From the NCBI GenBank assembly GCA_002104895.1, contig MCFG01000203.1, forward strand, positions 47,501-111,500: DNA of 64,000 nt. The letters are read 5' to 3'. A model generated the notes under the pieces. It was not told where the DNA came from. It searched no databases and saw nothing but the letters and a program-made list of their open reading frames with translations. Position 1 is the stretch's first letter. Each line of letters opens with the position of its first letter. A program made the translations under genes and the position numbers. This document shows, in pieces, positions 12,141 to 24,419 of this stretch. Source of the DNA: Anaeromyces robustus. Taxonomy: Eukaryota; Neocallimastigomycota; Neocallimastigomycetes; Neocallimastigales; Neocallimastigaceae.

Positions 12141-14787
12141 TTTTTTATTTTTATGTTTTTTTGTTGTTAAAGTACAAAAATAAATAATATTTTTATTAGA
12201 TTTTATATTTTTGATTGTATCCCAATAATGAATTGTGTCAATAATTTAAAATACTGTTCAAAATATATATAATAAGAAAAAGTTTATAATGTTGTTATGT
12301 TGCTACTTGTTTTTTTTTTTTTTTTTTTTTTAAATAATTCATATTTCATTATTTATGAAAGATGTATAAATTTAAAAACTCATGAATTAAATATATTACA
12401 ATAGATAAAATATTATCAATTTATTTACTTAATAAATTCTTTTAGATTATGTGCATAATAATAGTGTTTATATTATTATTAATTTTACAAATTCTTATAT
12501 ATAATTATAATCATTTATAATTATTTCTAATATGTGTATGTGTAATAACATGCTTGTTTTATATCTAAAATAGAATAAATAAACTTAGATTTATATAATA
12601 AATATCGGTTCAAATTTTAAGATATTAAAAAAAAAATATATGTATGGAGGAATGAAATAAAACATATAAAAATATAATTCAAAACAATTATAAAACTAAA
12701 AAAAAATATATATATATATTAATTTAATATATATATATTAAAAATGCCATCGAAGAAGACAATATAAATGACATAAACGATTCTAAGGAAAATGGTGAAA
12801 TATTAATAAATATGTCTATATATATAATATATAATTTTAAAAATATAAATATATTTGATAATAATCTTAAATTACATAATTTATAAAATATAAAATAATA
12901 TATATTATATATATATATATATTATTAATAATAGAAGAGAGGAATTTGATATATTTATGAAGAAAATAAGCAGTAATAATTTTTTTTTCTAATAATAAAA
13001 ATATTATATATATATATAATTTTAACGTATTTGAAATATTCTAATAATGGTTATATAAATATTATTTTACATTTCATCTAATTATTATAATAATAATAAT
13101 TTTTTTTTACTCTATTTTTACCTTTTTTCTCTTTTAACTTATACAATTCCAAAATTTAATAAAACCATCATTAAAACTAAACCCTTGAAAATCAAAAAAA
13201 AAATTAATAATAATAATAATAATAATAAATAATAATAATAATAATAATAATAAGAATAATAAAATAATAATAATAATAATATGTACTTTGTTGTTTTTAA
13301 ATTATTATTTATTTACTATTTAATTTTATTAGTTAAATTTAATTTATTAATATATTTATTTATTTATTTATTTGGTATATTTTTTCTATATTAATTAATC
13401 GTTTTCTGATTTAGTTTTTTTATAAAAACAAACTAGAAAAAAATCAACAATAAGAAAAAATAAAAAATATAAAAAATTTTTTTTGTCATTTTTTAAGTCT
13501 TTTTCTTTTTACTTTTTTCTTTTTTTCTTTTTTCTTTTATTTTCACTTATCTTAATAATTTATTATATATATATTAAGAAAAAAGAAAAAGTCCTTATAT
13601 AAGAAGTAATGGATTAAAACATATATTATTAATTGTCTTTTTTTTTTTTTTTTTTAATTATTATTATATAATGCTATTATTACTATTTTTAATTTTATAT
13701 TTATTCGTTTTTTTTTTTTTTTTTTATTTTTTTATACTTTATTATTTATTTTATTTTATTTACTTCTTGTTCTTCTTCTTTTAATCTTCTTCTTCTTCTT
13801 GTTATTGTCTAAATACTAAACATATTTATAAAAAAAAAAAAAATTCAACACAATAGCAAACACCAATTTTTTTTTTTCATTTATAATAATTACAGAAAAG
13901 AAAATATAAATAAATATTATTAAAAAAAAAAAAAAAAGTTAATATTAATATAAAAATATTTATTAAAAAAAAAAAAAAAAAAAAAAACTATATAAAATAT
14001 TATGTAAAAAAATAGACTTTATAAAAACAAAAAACTATAAAAAAAAAAGTTTAAATAAATAAATAAATAAATAAAAAGAAAAAATAAAAAATAAAAACAA
14101 TATTATTATTTTCTTTATTATTATTATTATTATTAATTATAAAAAAAAATTTATATTCCATTATATTTATATTTGAAATTCAATTTCTTTTTATTTTATT
14201 TATTATTATTATTTTTTTTTTATTATTATTTTTATAATAAATTGTTATTATTAATATATATTATTTATCATAATTATGTTGAATAAAAAAAAAAAAACTT
14301 AATAAATAAAAATATATATTATTAAATATAATAGATAATAAATATTAATAAATAAAATATTTTTTTTTCTTTTTCATTATAATATTTATAATATTGGAAA
14401 AGTTATTAATAATTTTTAATTATAAAATATTATTTTTATATTTGAAAATTATTATCTTTATTTGTTGATTTATTTGTTTTTTAATTTTTAATTTTTATTG
14501 ATTTTTTATTTTTATTTTTTATTTTTATTTTATTTTGTTTTGTTTGTTTATTTTTATTATTTATTATTTTTTTGTTTTTATTTCCTTTTTTAATTTAATT
14601 TTATTTTATATTTGATTTTATTGCATTCTTTTATATGTTATATTTTGCTTTTTTTCAATGCCATTTTATATTTTTTATGTATAAAAAAAAAATAACAATT
14701 TTTTTTTTTTATAATATATAAAAATGATATATATATATTTATTTTCTATATATATTTAAATTCTCCAAGAATAATAAATTATTGAAT

Positions 14788-15142
14788 TTACTCTTCATTA
14801 ATTGGGTGGTATTGAGCATCATTTCTAAGAGCTTCATAGTTTTCATCTCTGTAAACAATACAGATATACCAACCATGAATAATACCTATATTTGTTATTA
14901 TATATATATATTTTTTAGTTTTTTTTTTTTTTTTAGTAATGTAATCAATAATATTGTAAATAATTTATAAATTAAGCATTTATAAAATATAAAATTTTTT
15001 AATTACCTGGAACAACACCAATTAAGAAACAAATAAGATTAATCCAGAAATCTTGAAGAAGACCTCTCTTAAAGAAAACAGCGAGAGGTGGAAGGAAAAA
15101 AGCGAGAACTAAATATAAAAGATCTTTAATAGTGAAATGCAT
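14788..15142 (-). CDS. PMP3: PMP3 / UPF0057 small membrane proteolipid
   Basis: Two exons, 15142-15007 and 14885-14788, are joined at GTAATT..TAG to give 77 residues. The protein has the family signature throughout. An N-terminal segment, DLLYLVLAFFLPPLAVFFKR, holds the PPLAVFxKRG box, followed by DFWINLICFLIGVVPGIIHGWYI with the hallmark DxWINL and PGIIHxxYI. Two transmembrane helices lie at about 7-24 and 31-53, and the tail (about 57-77) is polar. PMP3 proteins sit in the plasma membrane and influence membrane potential and salt tolerance in yeast. The length is close to the family norm of 50-80. The intron splits the Gly codon of the PGIIH motif. The ORF track misses it because each exon is short. 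Confidence 0.93.
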
Positions 15143-16385
15143 TTTGACTATATAATATTAATATTAATAAAATAAATTAAAAAAAAAAATTAATATATAA
15201 TTTATTTTATAAATACAAGTATGTTTATTAATGTAAATTTAATAATATTAATATATGTTTTCCTTTTAAAAGAAAAAAAAATAAAATGTAGTTTATTTTA
15301 ATAAAATATAAAAAAAAAATATATGGTCTATTAATTAAAGAAATGTATAATCTTAAATAGTGAAAATATTGTATTAACATGTAAATAGATATATATAAAG
15401 TGAAAATATTGTATTAATAAATACACAAATATATATAATATTTTTCTTAAATTTATTAATACTACTAATAGAATTAAATCATTTATATAAATATTATATT
15501 TTATAAAAATAATCAATAATTTTAAATTTAATCGATATTTACTTTTATTATTTAAATATTTTTTTTACTTTAAAAAAAAAATACAAATAATTTTTTTTTT
15601 CTCGATTTAATTATAATATTTATTTATTTATTTATTTATTTATTTACTTATTATTTATTTATTATAATATATAATAATAACTCAATTATTATTATTAAAG
15701 AATATAACCGTATTTTTTTAATAAGAAATAAACAAATGAAAATATAAATATATAAATAAATAACTATTAAAAGTAAATAAATAACTATTATAAGTAAATA
15801 AATAAATAATTAATTAATTAATTATTTAAATTTTATTTATTTATTTATTATATTAATATATTCTTAAATATATATTCTTAAATATATTACATAAGCATTT
15901 TTTTCAAATAAATAATGAATCTTAATAATTAAAAAGTTAATTTATTATTAAATTTATTTTTTATTTTATTAATTATATAGATGAAAATGATTAAAATGAT
16001 TCTTTCTAATAAAAATTTTTTTTCTTTATATTATAATTATAATATATTATTTATATTAATTAAATTAAATTTTTTTCTTTATATATTATTATTATTTAAT
16101 ATTTTATATTTTTATTGGTTGTAAAAATTTAAAAATTTAAAAAATACATATTTATTTAATGTATTCTACTTAATGTTAAAAGTCAAACTTTCAACTTTAT
16201 TAATATTTTATGAATATGAGTTACAAGTTAAATTACATGCTTTTATACAAAGTGACTTAAACGTAAAAGTTAATACATTACTTTTAATACTTTTAATAAA
16301 TTAATTATAATTTGATTAAATTTTAATTATAATTTTTTTTTTTATATTAGAATATTTCATAATGCCAAATAATGTATAGTAAGAA

Positions 16386-16468
16386 ATGTTAAAAAAAAAA
16401 GAAAAATTCATAACATTTCATTAAAATAAATTATTAATGAAATGTTATGAATATTTTTTTTTAACATA
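16386..16468. repeat. 83-bp near-perfect palindrome
   Basis: Perfect 19-bp arms at 16406-16424 and 16434-16452 (outer part ATTCATAACATTTCATTA) flank a 9-base loop. The pairing resumes outside a few mismatches, as ATGTTAAAAAAAAAA on the left and its complement on the right. It could be a solo foldback or MITE-like remnant, or a transcript hairpin. Confidence 0.8.
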
Positions 16469-16474
16469 GATATT

Positions 16475-16830
16475 GAAATTACATTTGCTATCATGGAGAA
16501 ACTTAAGAAGGAATATAATAAAAAAAAAAGAATCTAAGGATACAAGATATTAGTAAGGAAAGCTATTCTCTTTAAAAGTATCAAACTTAAAGAAATGCTC
16601 AAATATTTTTAAAAGTATTAAGGAAACCTTTGGTATTCTTGACAGAAAGGAATATAAATTTGGAGTTTTTGAAAAAGTAAAAAGCATTACCTTTTGAAAT
16701 TTAGTTAAAAATTACTGTTGACGATGATTAATAATGAAAATCCTTATGAATTTTTAAAATTAACCAAAAAGACTTGTAAATGCTTTCTAAAATATTAATA
16801 ATGAAACATTAATTAGAAATGAAAAAGAGG
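16475..16830 (+). pseudogene. decayed coding-like stretch, not identified
   Basis: This stretch is less repetitive than its surroundings and has codon-like pieces (for example ITFAIMEKLKKEY and NNENPYEFLKLTKKTCKCF) separated by stops in every frame. It starts right after the palindrome at 16386-16468. No family is recognised. It may be a broken gene or a degenerate transposon; confidence is low. Confidence 0.3.
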
Positions 16831-17648
16831 TTAAATAAATAAAAAAAAAAATTAAAAATATATAACCAGGAAATAAATAATTATCAAATAAAATATAAAT
16901 AAAATATTAATAAATAAAGTTTATATTATAACCAGAATACTATTTGCTTTGAATAATAATAATAATAATAATAATTATAATTAATTTAATAAAATATTAC
17001 TTTTTTTTTTTATTTATTATCATTATTATTAAATAACTGCCTAAAAATAAATAAATAATAAATATTGAAAAATTTTATAAAATTAATTTTTTATAGTGGT
17101 TTTATATTTATTTTCCTATATTATTTCCTCTTATAACGTTTTTATTACTACTATTTAAATAAAATTATATATTATATATAAAAATAATTTATTTTTTTTC
17201 TTATATATATATTTCAATTGAATTTAAATGCATTTTCTTAATTTTTATATTTATTAAAAAATACATGTTAAATATATATATATATATATAATAAATAATT
17301 TCACACATATGAACATTTTATTTAAAAAGTATTTTTAATAATTTAATTACTTAAAACAAAACATTATATCGAGTTTACTCTTTTTAAAAGAAAAAATATA
17401 TATAATATATTTTTTCAATTTAAAAAAAATTCTCTTTTTCTATCAATTTTTTTTTAATTTCTAATTAATTTTATTATAAATTTATAAATAATTAAAATCT
17501 TTTTGAACAAATTAAAGATAAATTATATTAATAAATTGGTTAAATAGTCAATTTAATAAAATAATTCAATTCAACAAAAAAAAAATATAATAAAAAGAAA
17601 TTGAAATAAAAAAAAAAGTTAAAAAATAAATATTAATAATATATACAA

Positions 17649-17929
17649 ATGTTGATATTAGTATTATTATGTATAATTCTAATTGCCATTTTTGTCTTAT
17701 TATCTATTTATTTGATTATTCAAATAATAAAATGTAATAAGGCAGTGAAAGAAAGTAAAAATCGACTTTTACAATATGGTGCTAAAACTGCTATATTGAG
17801 TTATGGAAAAATGAATTATGTTGATAAAGGAAGTAATGATGAAAATATTATTCTTTCAGTTCATGGTATTTTTGGTGGTTATGACCAAGGTTATGATGCC
17901 TATAAAGATTTTAGGGATAGTTCAGATTC

Positions 17930-17963
<34 letters not shown>

Positions 17964-18608
17964 TATAGAATTATTGCACCTTCAAGATTTGGATATTTAG
18001 GTAGTGATATAATGGGTAATGGAACACCTAAAGAACAAGCTAAAGCTTATATAGAATTATTAAATAATTTAAAAATTGATAAAGTATTTGTATTAGCAAC
18101 TTCTGCAGGTGGAAGTCCAGCTATACGTTTTGCTTTAGATTATCCAGAAAGAGTAAAAGGTTTAATTTTATATTGTAGTGCTATGCCTTTTTATGAAAAA
18201 CCTAAAAAAATCATTAAATATGCTGGTCCACCACCATTTATATGTAATAATTTTCTTATGTTTTTAATGAAACCATTATTTAAACTCATTATGGGTATGG
18301 AACCTTCTACTATATATAGTATATTACCTATTAATGATAGGAAAAATGGAGTAATCATAGATGCTTCTATAACCAATTTAGATATGGCAAAAAATTATGA
18401 TGAATATGCCGTTGAGAAATTAAAAGTTCCTACTATAGTTTTCCAAGCTAAAGATGATAAATTAATAAATTATATTGATACTGAAAAATCTATAAAACGT
18501 TTTCCTAATTGTACTTTTATTTCATTTGAAAATGGTGGTCATTTAATGACAGGACATGAAGAAGAAATTCGTAAGGAAGTTTCTAAATTTGTTTCAACCT
18601 ATCATTAA
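17649..18608 (+). CDS. membrane-anchored alpha/beta hydrolase
   Basis: The 319-residue protein starts with a strong hydrophobic segment (about 2-28) that is a signal anchor rather than a cleaved signal, so the catalytic domain should face the lumen or exterior, or be membrane-tethered. The fold is a typical serine hydrolase: oxyanion HG in SVHGIFGG (70-77), nucleophile elbow ATSAGGS with Ser152, acid AKDDKL (Asp269 or Asp270) and His298 in ENGGHLMTGH. A cap-like insertion lies at about 180-245. An Asn run (95-105), from an AAT microsatellite, falls in a surface loop before strand 4. The gene is intronless. The substrate cannot be told from sequence; similar proteins include lipases, esterases and C-C bond hydrolases. 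The ATG is followed at once by the anchor and preceded by an A-rich leader, which supports this start. Confidence 0.88.
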
Positions 18609-19615
18609 ATATATATATATATATATATATAGTCCAGTTTAAACTTTCTTTTCATTCATGATTCCTCTTTTATTATTTTATTTATTATATATATTATAAA
18701 TCCTTAATTATTCATACTTTATATATCACAAATATCTATATAGATGATAGTTATTTTCTAAAGTTTTTAGAGGATTACTTAAAAAGCTTAATAAAATAAA
18801 AGACAAATGTTGATTAATTATAATATATATATATATATATATATAAGGTTGATGAAATATTTATAAATAGTATTATTTGAAAGGAATAATATTCTATCTT
18901 TCCTTCTTCATATTTGATATTATATCAAAAATGATTTAAGTAGTATTAATAAAAACAATAAAAATTGTAATGAAAATAATTAAAAAAAAAAAAAAAAAAT
19001 ACAAAATATAACCTTTTAACTATCTTAATAATTATGAATAATTATTTTCTTATATAAAAAATTAATATATATTAAATTCATTATAATTTGTTTTTATAGT
19101 TTATATAAAACATAATTATTATTATAATAAAAATAAAAATAAAAATTAAAAGAAAACATAATGATTATTATAATAAAAATAAAAATAAAAATAAAAATTA
19201 AAAGAAAAAAATTGCAAACAATTATAAGTAAAAAAAGGGTAACATTTTTTTTTAATTTATTTTCAAAATTAAAGAGGGTAGTATTTTTTTTTCTTTTTAA
19301 TATATAAAAATAAGTACAAAAAATTGGTTAACATAATGAATTTTTTCTATAGTAATAATGGTAATGTAACAAAATACAAAATAAATATAAAGAAAAATAT
19401 AAAATAGAAAAAAAAAATTTTTTTTCTTTATATGGTAAATTTATACAAAGTAAAATAGAATAATACTAATAATAATAATAAAAAGAAATGTAGTTTTAAA
19501 CAAAATAACAATATATATATAAAAATACAAAAAAATTGGTTAACAAAATGAAATTTTTTTTTTATAGAAATAATGTGACAAAATACAAAATAAATATAAA
19601 GAAAAATATAGAATG

Positions 19616-19649
<34 letters not shown>

Positions 19650-19701
19650 GTTTTTATTTTGTATAAAAATATACAAAATAAAACATAATAATACTAATAA
19701 T

Positions 19702-19703
<2 letters not shown>
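18609..19703. other. A/T-rich intergenic region with degenerate duplications
   Basis: No gene seen. Short duplicated blocks of AAAAT-rich sequence occur at 19125-19210. A longer degenerate duplication (19303-19703) precedes the LINE. The ORF at 19428-19676 (-) is low complexity. Confidence 0.6.
19303..19703. repeat. degenerate tandem duplication interrupted by the LINE
   Basis: About 19303-19481 and 19515-19703 share the same order of landmarks: TACAAAAAATTGGTTAACA, then ACAAAATACAAAATAAATA, AAAGAAAAATATA, and AATAATACTAATAATAAT at the end. The LINE poly(T) joins exactly where the second copy reaches the last motif, so the LINE appears to have landed inside or at the end of copy 2. Confidence 0.65.
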
Positions 19704-19742
<39 letters not shown>

Positions 19743-22700
19743 GCAATAAAATAATGAAAATTTTATTTAAATTTAATTTAAAAAGTACATGTTATAAAGT
19801 AATTGTACATATTAAAACTTAATCTAATAAAGAATAATAATTTATTATTTAATAGATAGTAATAATTTATAATTACTTCATATGGTATAGTGTATATTAT
19901 TAAATTAAATCAAGTTGGAAAGTTATTATCATTATTAGATGCGTGTGACCTACTGTCTTGTCCTACTGAATTGTCAGCTTCGACGCTCTTGGTTAGATTG
20001 TTGGGATACCTATTGAATAATGACCAGATCTGGCCACTAACAGTAGGCATAATTCTAAGTAAAAGTGCGGATGTACGTACCAAAAGTGGAACATCCGAAA
20101 AGGTGCTAGGTTTAAGTTGCGCCTTACAAAGACTGTTCCACTCCTCTTTCCCCAAGTTATAATGATTAACTCTTCCACCAAGAAGGAAATAATATACCCT
20201 ACTCCATTCCAACGAGTTGGAATGAAAATTTACCCCACTTGAAGCATTACTAACTAAATTATTATAATTAATACTATTATTTAAACTATTATTATTGTTG
20301 TTGATACTATAACTGAAAGTATTATTTAAGTTGTAAGTTAAACTAACATAATGAATAAAACTATTAGAAACTAAGAAAGTATTATTTCGTGAAGAATTCT
20401 CCAAGGAGGAGAAATTGTTGAAGTAATTAAAACCAAAAAAAATGTTGTTGACAGTTAAATTATTAATGAATTGAGAGTAGTTGTATAGAAAATATGTAGA
20501 TAAGCTAGTACTATTACTATTACTAACATTATTAATATTACTATTATCATTGCTATTACCATTATTATTACTATTAATATTAATATTACTATTACTACTG
20601 CTATTATTATTATAGATATTATCATAAATATTATTATTGTAGTTATTATTAAAATTATTAGAAAAGTTGATATTATCAGAACTAACTAAAGGTTTTCGAT
20701 TAACATACAAATAAATGGTTTCAAGATTGCCAAATAACTTAGAACGCCAATGATCGAATGTTGGGCATTCTAAAATCCAATGTTCGAAGGTTTGACTACC
20801 GCCTTTACAACAAGGACAGTAATCAGGGCAAGAGTCGGATACAAGTTTAGCGGCTTTAGCAATTTCACTATTGAATTTATAACCACTACGTATTTTGAGG
20901 AGCCAATTAAAGCCATAAGCCAAGTTAGGGTATTCAAGTTCAAGATGTAAATAATCACGAGATAATTCAAGGTGATTATCACAATAGGTAACAGCTTTAA
21001 CGGAGTCTTTTTTGACATCTCTATTCCAATAAAAAGTCAAGATATCTTCTCTAGAGCCAATTTTAGAAAGTTTCTTTGATAAAGTTCTGCTTTCTTTAGC
21101 CCATGTGTATTTTCTCATCTTCGGAATAATAGTAACTAACTTGGAAATAATACAATTAGAGTCTGCCCATCTCTTAAAACATTTATCTTGAGCAATGGCA
21201 CATTTGGCAGAAAGAGGAGGAATATTAAGATCTTTAGATACATTATATAAAGATATGAAGGAAGAGCGCTTCCTAAGACCTGCAATCCAAGAGAGTCCTT
21301 TATTAATTAGCCTTTGAGCACCGTTTGTTCTAGTTTTATTAGATCCAAGTAAAGGTGCAACGTATGATACTTGACTGACAACAACCGAATTAAAAACTGA
21401 TTTCTTGAAGGATATAGGCATATAAGGATTAATTAAAAATCCTCTAACAGAAAAAAGCGCTTTCCTAACTTTATTATTCGTCGATTTAATTATCGGTTTA
21501 AGAGATAAATCACTATCAAAAGGAATTCCCAAATACGTATAACAATTAGTTTTTGGAATAATTTGACCAGCAAGGTAAAAGGTAGGGTCACCTTTAACTT
21601 TAGAATTTTCTGCTTTTACAACCGTAGTTCCACATTTACCAATTCCGAATTCCATAAGGTTAAATTTAGCCCAATCATTAACTTTTTTCAAAAGCTTATT
21701 TAGTTTACTTCTAGTAGGTGCACAAAGGACAATATCATCGGCAAAGAGGCCCCCACAACAGTATTCGTTATCAATACAAACTCCATATTCGTTACAATCT
21801 CGAAAAATATCGTTGATGAAAAGGTTAAATAAGATAGGAGAGAGGGGACAACCCTGTCTAACACCTTTCTCAATATTGAAAGTATCCGAATATTGAGAGT
21901 CAAGTTTCACACAAGCTTTGGAAGATAAGTATAAGTTTTTAAGGAAATTATAACATTTTCCTCTAATTCCTAAGCATTCAAGTTTATTCAGAATATTATA
22001 AATAGGAACTGAATCATAAGCTTTTTTAAGGTCTAAAAAAGCCAAATAAGTATCTTTTCCCATATTCTGTCTGGTCTGACATATAGTACGAATGGAGACA
22101 AATAAACTGATACATTCTTCTTTATTACGAAAACCAAATTGTTCAGGTCTAATGAAATTATTCTTGTAAGCATATGTTGAGATTCTGGTAGTAACAATTT
22201 TTGAGATAATTTTAATACAGTTATTGATCAGGGATATACCTCTATAATTATTACAGTCATATAAGTCTCCTTTTTTAGGGATAGAAACAATACAAGCAGT
22301 ATTCCATAAATCCGGAAAGTCACCATCCCAAATACGGTTGTAAAATAAATGTAGAAAAGAGAGACCATAATTAGTAATATCAGAAGAGTCATCGGAGTTT
22401 CCAAAATCAGTAGAAATAGCTTTAAAAAATTCAATAGGAACATCATCAGGACCTGAAGCTTTAAATTTAGGGATATCAGAAATAGCTGATCGAATTTCCT
22501 CAATACTAATTTCACCATTAATATCCCACTCTATATTATTGCTGAAGTTATATAACTTATGGTTGGCAGGGTTGGACCAAAAAGGTTTATATAAACTATG
22601 ACCAGTAGAATCAGAAGCTAACTTTTCATAATGGTCATGCCAAACGTTAAGTTGTTCACGAGAAGAATAAACAATGTTGTCATCGTTATCTTTAATAGGA

Positions 22701-24419
22701 TGAAGTGAAAAGTTAGATGATTTACCAATTTTAGTATTCTTTTTGATCCATTTCCACCAATTCCTAGAATCTTTATTAATAGCCAACTGACACCCAACTG
22801 AAACCCAATGTTGATATTCAAGCATACGAAAGTGATTACACATCTTGTGGATATTATCACACAGCTTCTGATAATTATTGATAAGTCTAATATAATCATC
22901 AAGGGCACGAACAGAACCCAATTTTTTAATATCTTTGTAAGCCTTAACTTTGAGTTTCTGAAGGTTAAAGATTTTTTGAGACATATGAAACATAGATTCA
23001 TGAATATCAGGAGTAGATATAATTTCCAATTCATCAGCAATAGAATTAGCAGTAGATACAAACATATCATATATAGCATTAGAAGAATAATAATTATCTG
23101 TACATTCCTTCATAAGAATACTAAATCTATTACTAGTAGCAATTTTAATACTTTCGTCCAGACATTTGATTCTATTCCAACGAGCTGGTTTTTTAGGGAG
23201 TGAGAAAGTATTATTATCATCAAAATAATTTCCAAAAACAAGAAGAGGCTTATGATCGGAGATAGGAGAGAAATCAATAATTGAAGCTGAAGACAGAAGA
23301 TTTTTCATGGGTTCATTAATAATAGCATGGTCAATAGCAGAGGAACGACTTCCACTTACCCACGAGATAGGAGAACCATTGAGTTGAAATAAATACCAGC
23401 CATTTATATTAGAAACCCAATTTTGAATATCTTCAAGATTAATGTTAAAATCGCCAAGGAGAATAGAAGGATGATGTAAGTGAAGAGAAAACCATGTACA
23501 AGCTTCTGCTTTAGCAGATTTATGGTGTAAACTATGCCCTTTCTGAGGTATATAAATATTTCCAATAGAACACTTAGTGAAGTTCCACAAGGAATATGTC
23601 GTAACTGAGATAATATAATTCAAAGAAAAATCTTCAATAGAAGTCTGTAAAGACCTATTATAAAAGATATATAAACCTCTCAAACCAGGAATTGTATTAT
23701 TTGCTCTCTTACAGAAATATTTATATTTAGGTAAAGTGATTTTACAAGGAATAACATTACTAGAATTAGTACCATTACCAGTTTCTTGAAAACAAACAAA
23801 TAGCGGTTTAAAGAGACTAAAGAAATACAGAATACCATCTCTTTTCTTGTTATTCCACCCGTTAGTGTTCCAACTAAGACAAAAGGAAAATTCATTCAAA
23901 TTGTTCTTAGAAGTAAAAGAATTGTTGATTTCAGAAAAGTCAGTAATATTAATATCCTTAATGTTCTTTTTAGAGTGGCAAAGTTTTCTCCTGATAAGAG
24001 CAAAGGAAGGCTTGTGATTCTTCCTACTACATCGATGAAAGTTAATGGAACATTTTTTAATAATTAATTTGAAACTATCAATAAATTTATTAATATTCTC
24101 CTCAGAAGCTGTAGTTTTAATTTGATATAAATTATCATTAAGAAGAGAGGAATGTTTAACAGCAACGATGGTATTATTAAACTCAGGGAAATTCTTCTCA
24201 AGAAAATTTCTAAATTTTGGAAGAGTCCAAGAACGAATGCGACGGATAAAAATAACATAAGTATCTGAGATATCAATACCATGACACCTAATACCCCGTC
24301 TGATATAGTTAATCTTATTAGTATAGTTCGTATGATCCATTTGATAAGGCTGATAAGAATCTATATAAAAAAAAAATAATAAAATAAAAAAAATATAAAT
24401 GTATTATAATAGAAAATAG

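Larger units (their letters stand above)
15143..17648. other. A/T-rich intergenic region with a palindrome and a relic
   Basis: No intact gene. It contains a 19-bp direct repeat (AGTGAAAATATTGTATTAA at 15359 and about 15399), a TTTA tract near 15620-15650, the palindrome at 16386-16468 and a decayed coding-like stretch at about 16475-16830, all listed separately where useful. Confidence 0.6.

Noticed and set aside
22808-23203. 131-codon plus-strand ORF inside the LINE
   Set aside because: It is antisense to the reverse transcriptase ORF, and its composition is typical of a reverse reading.
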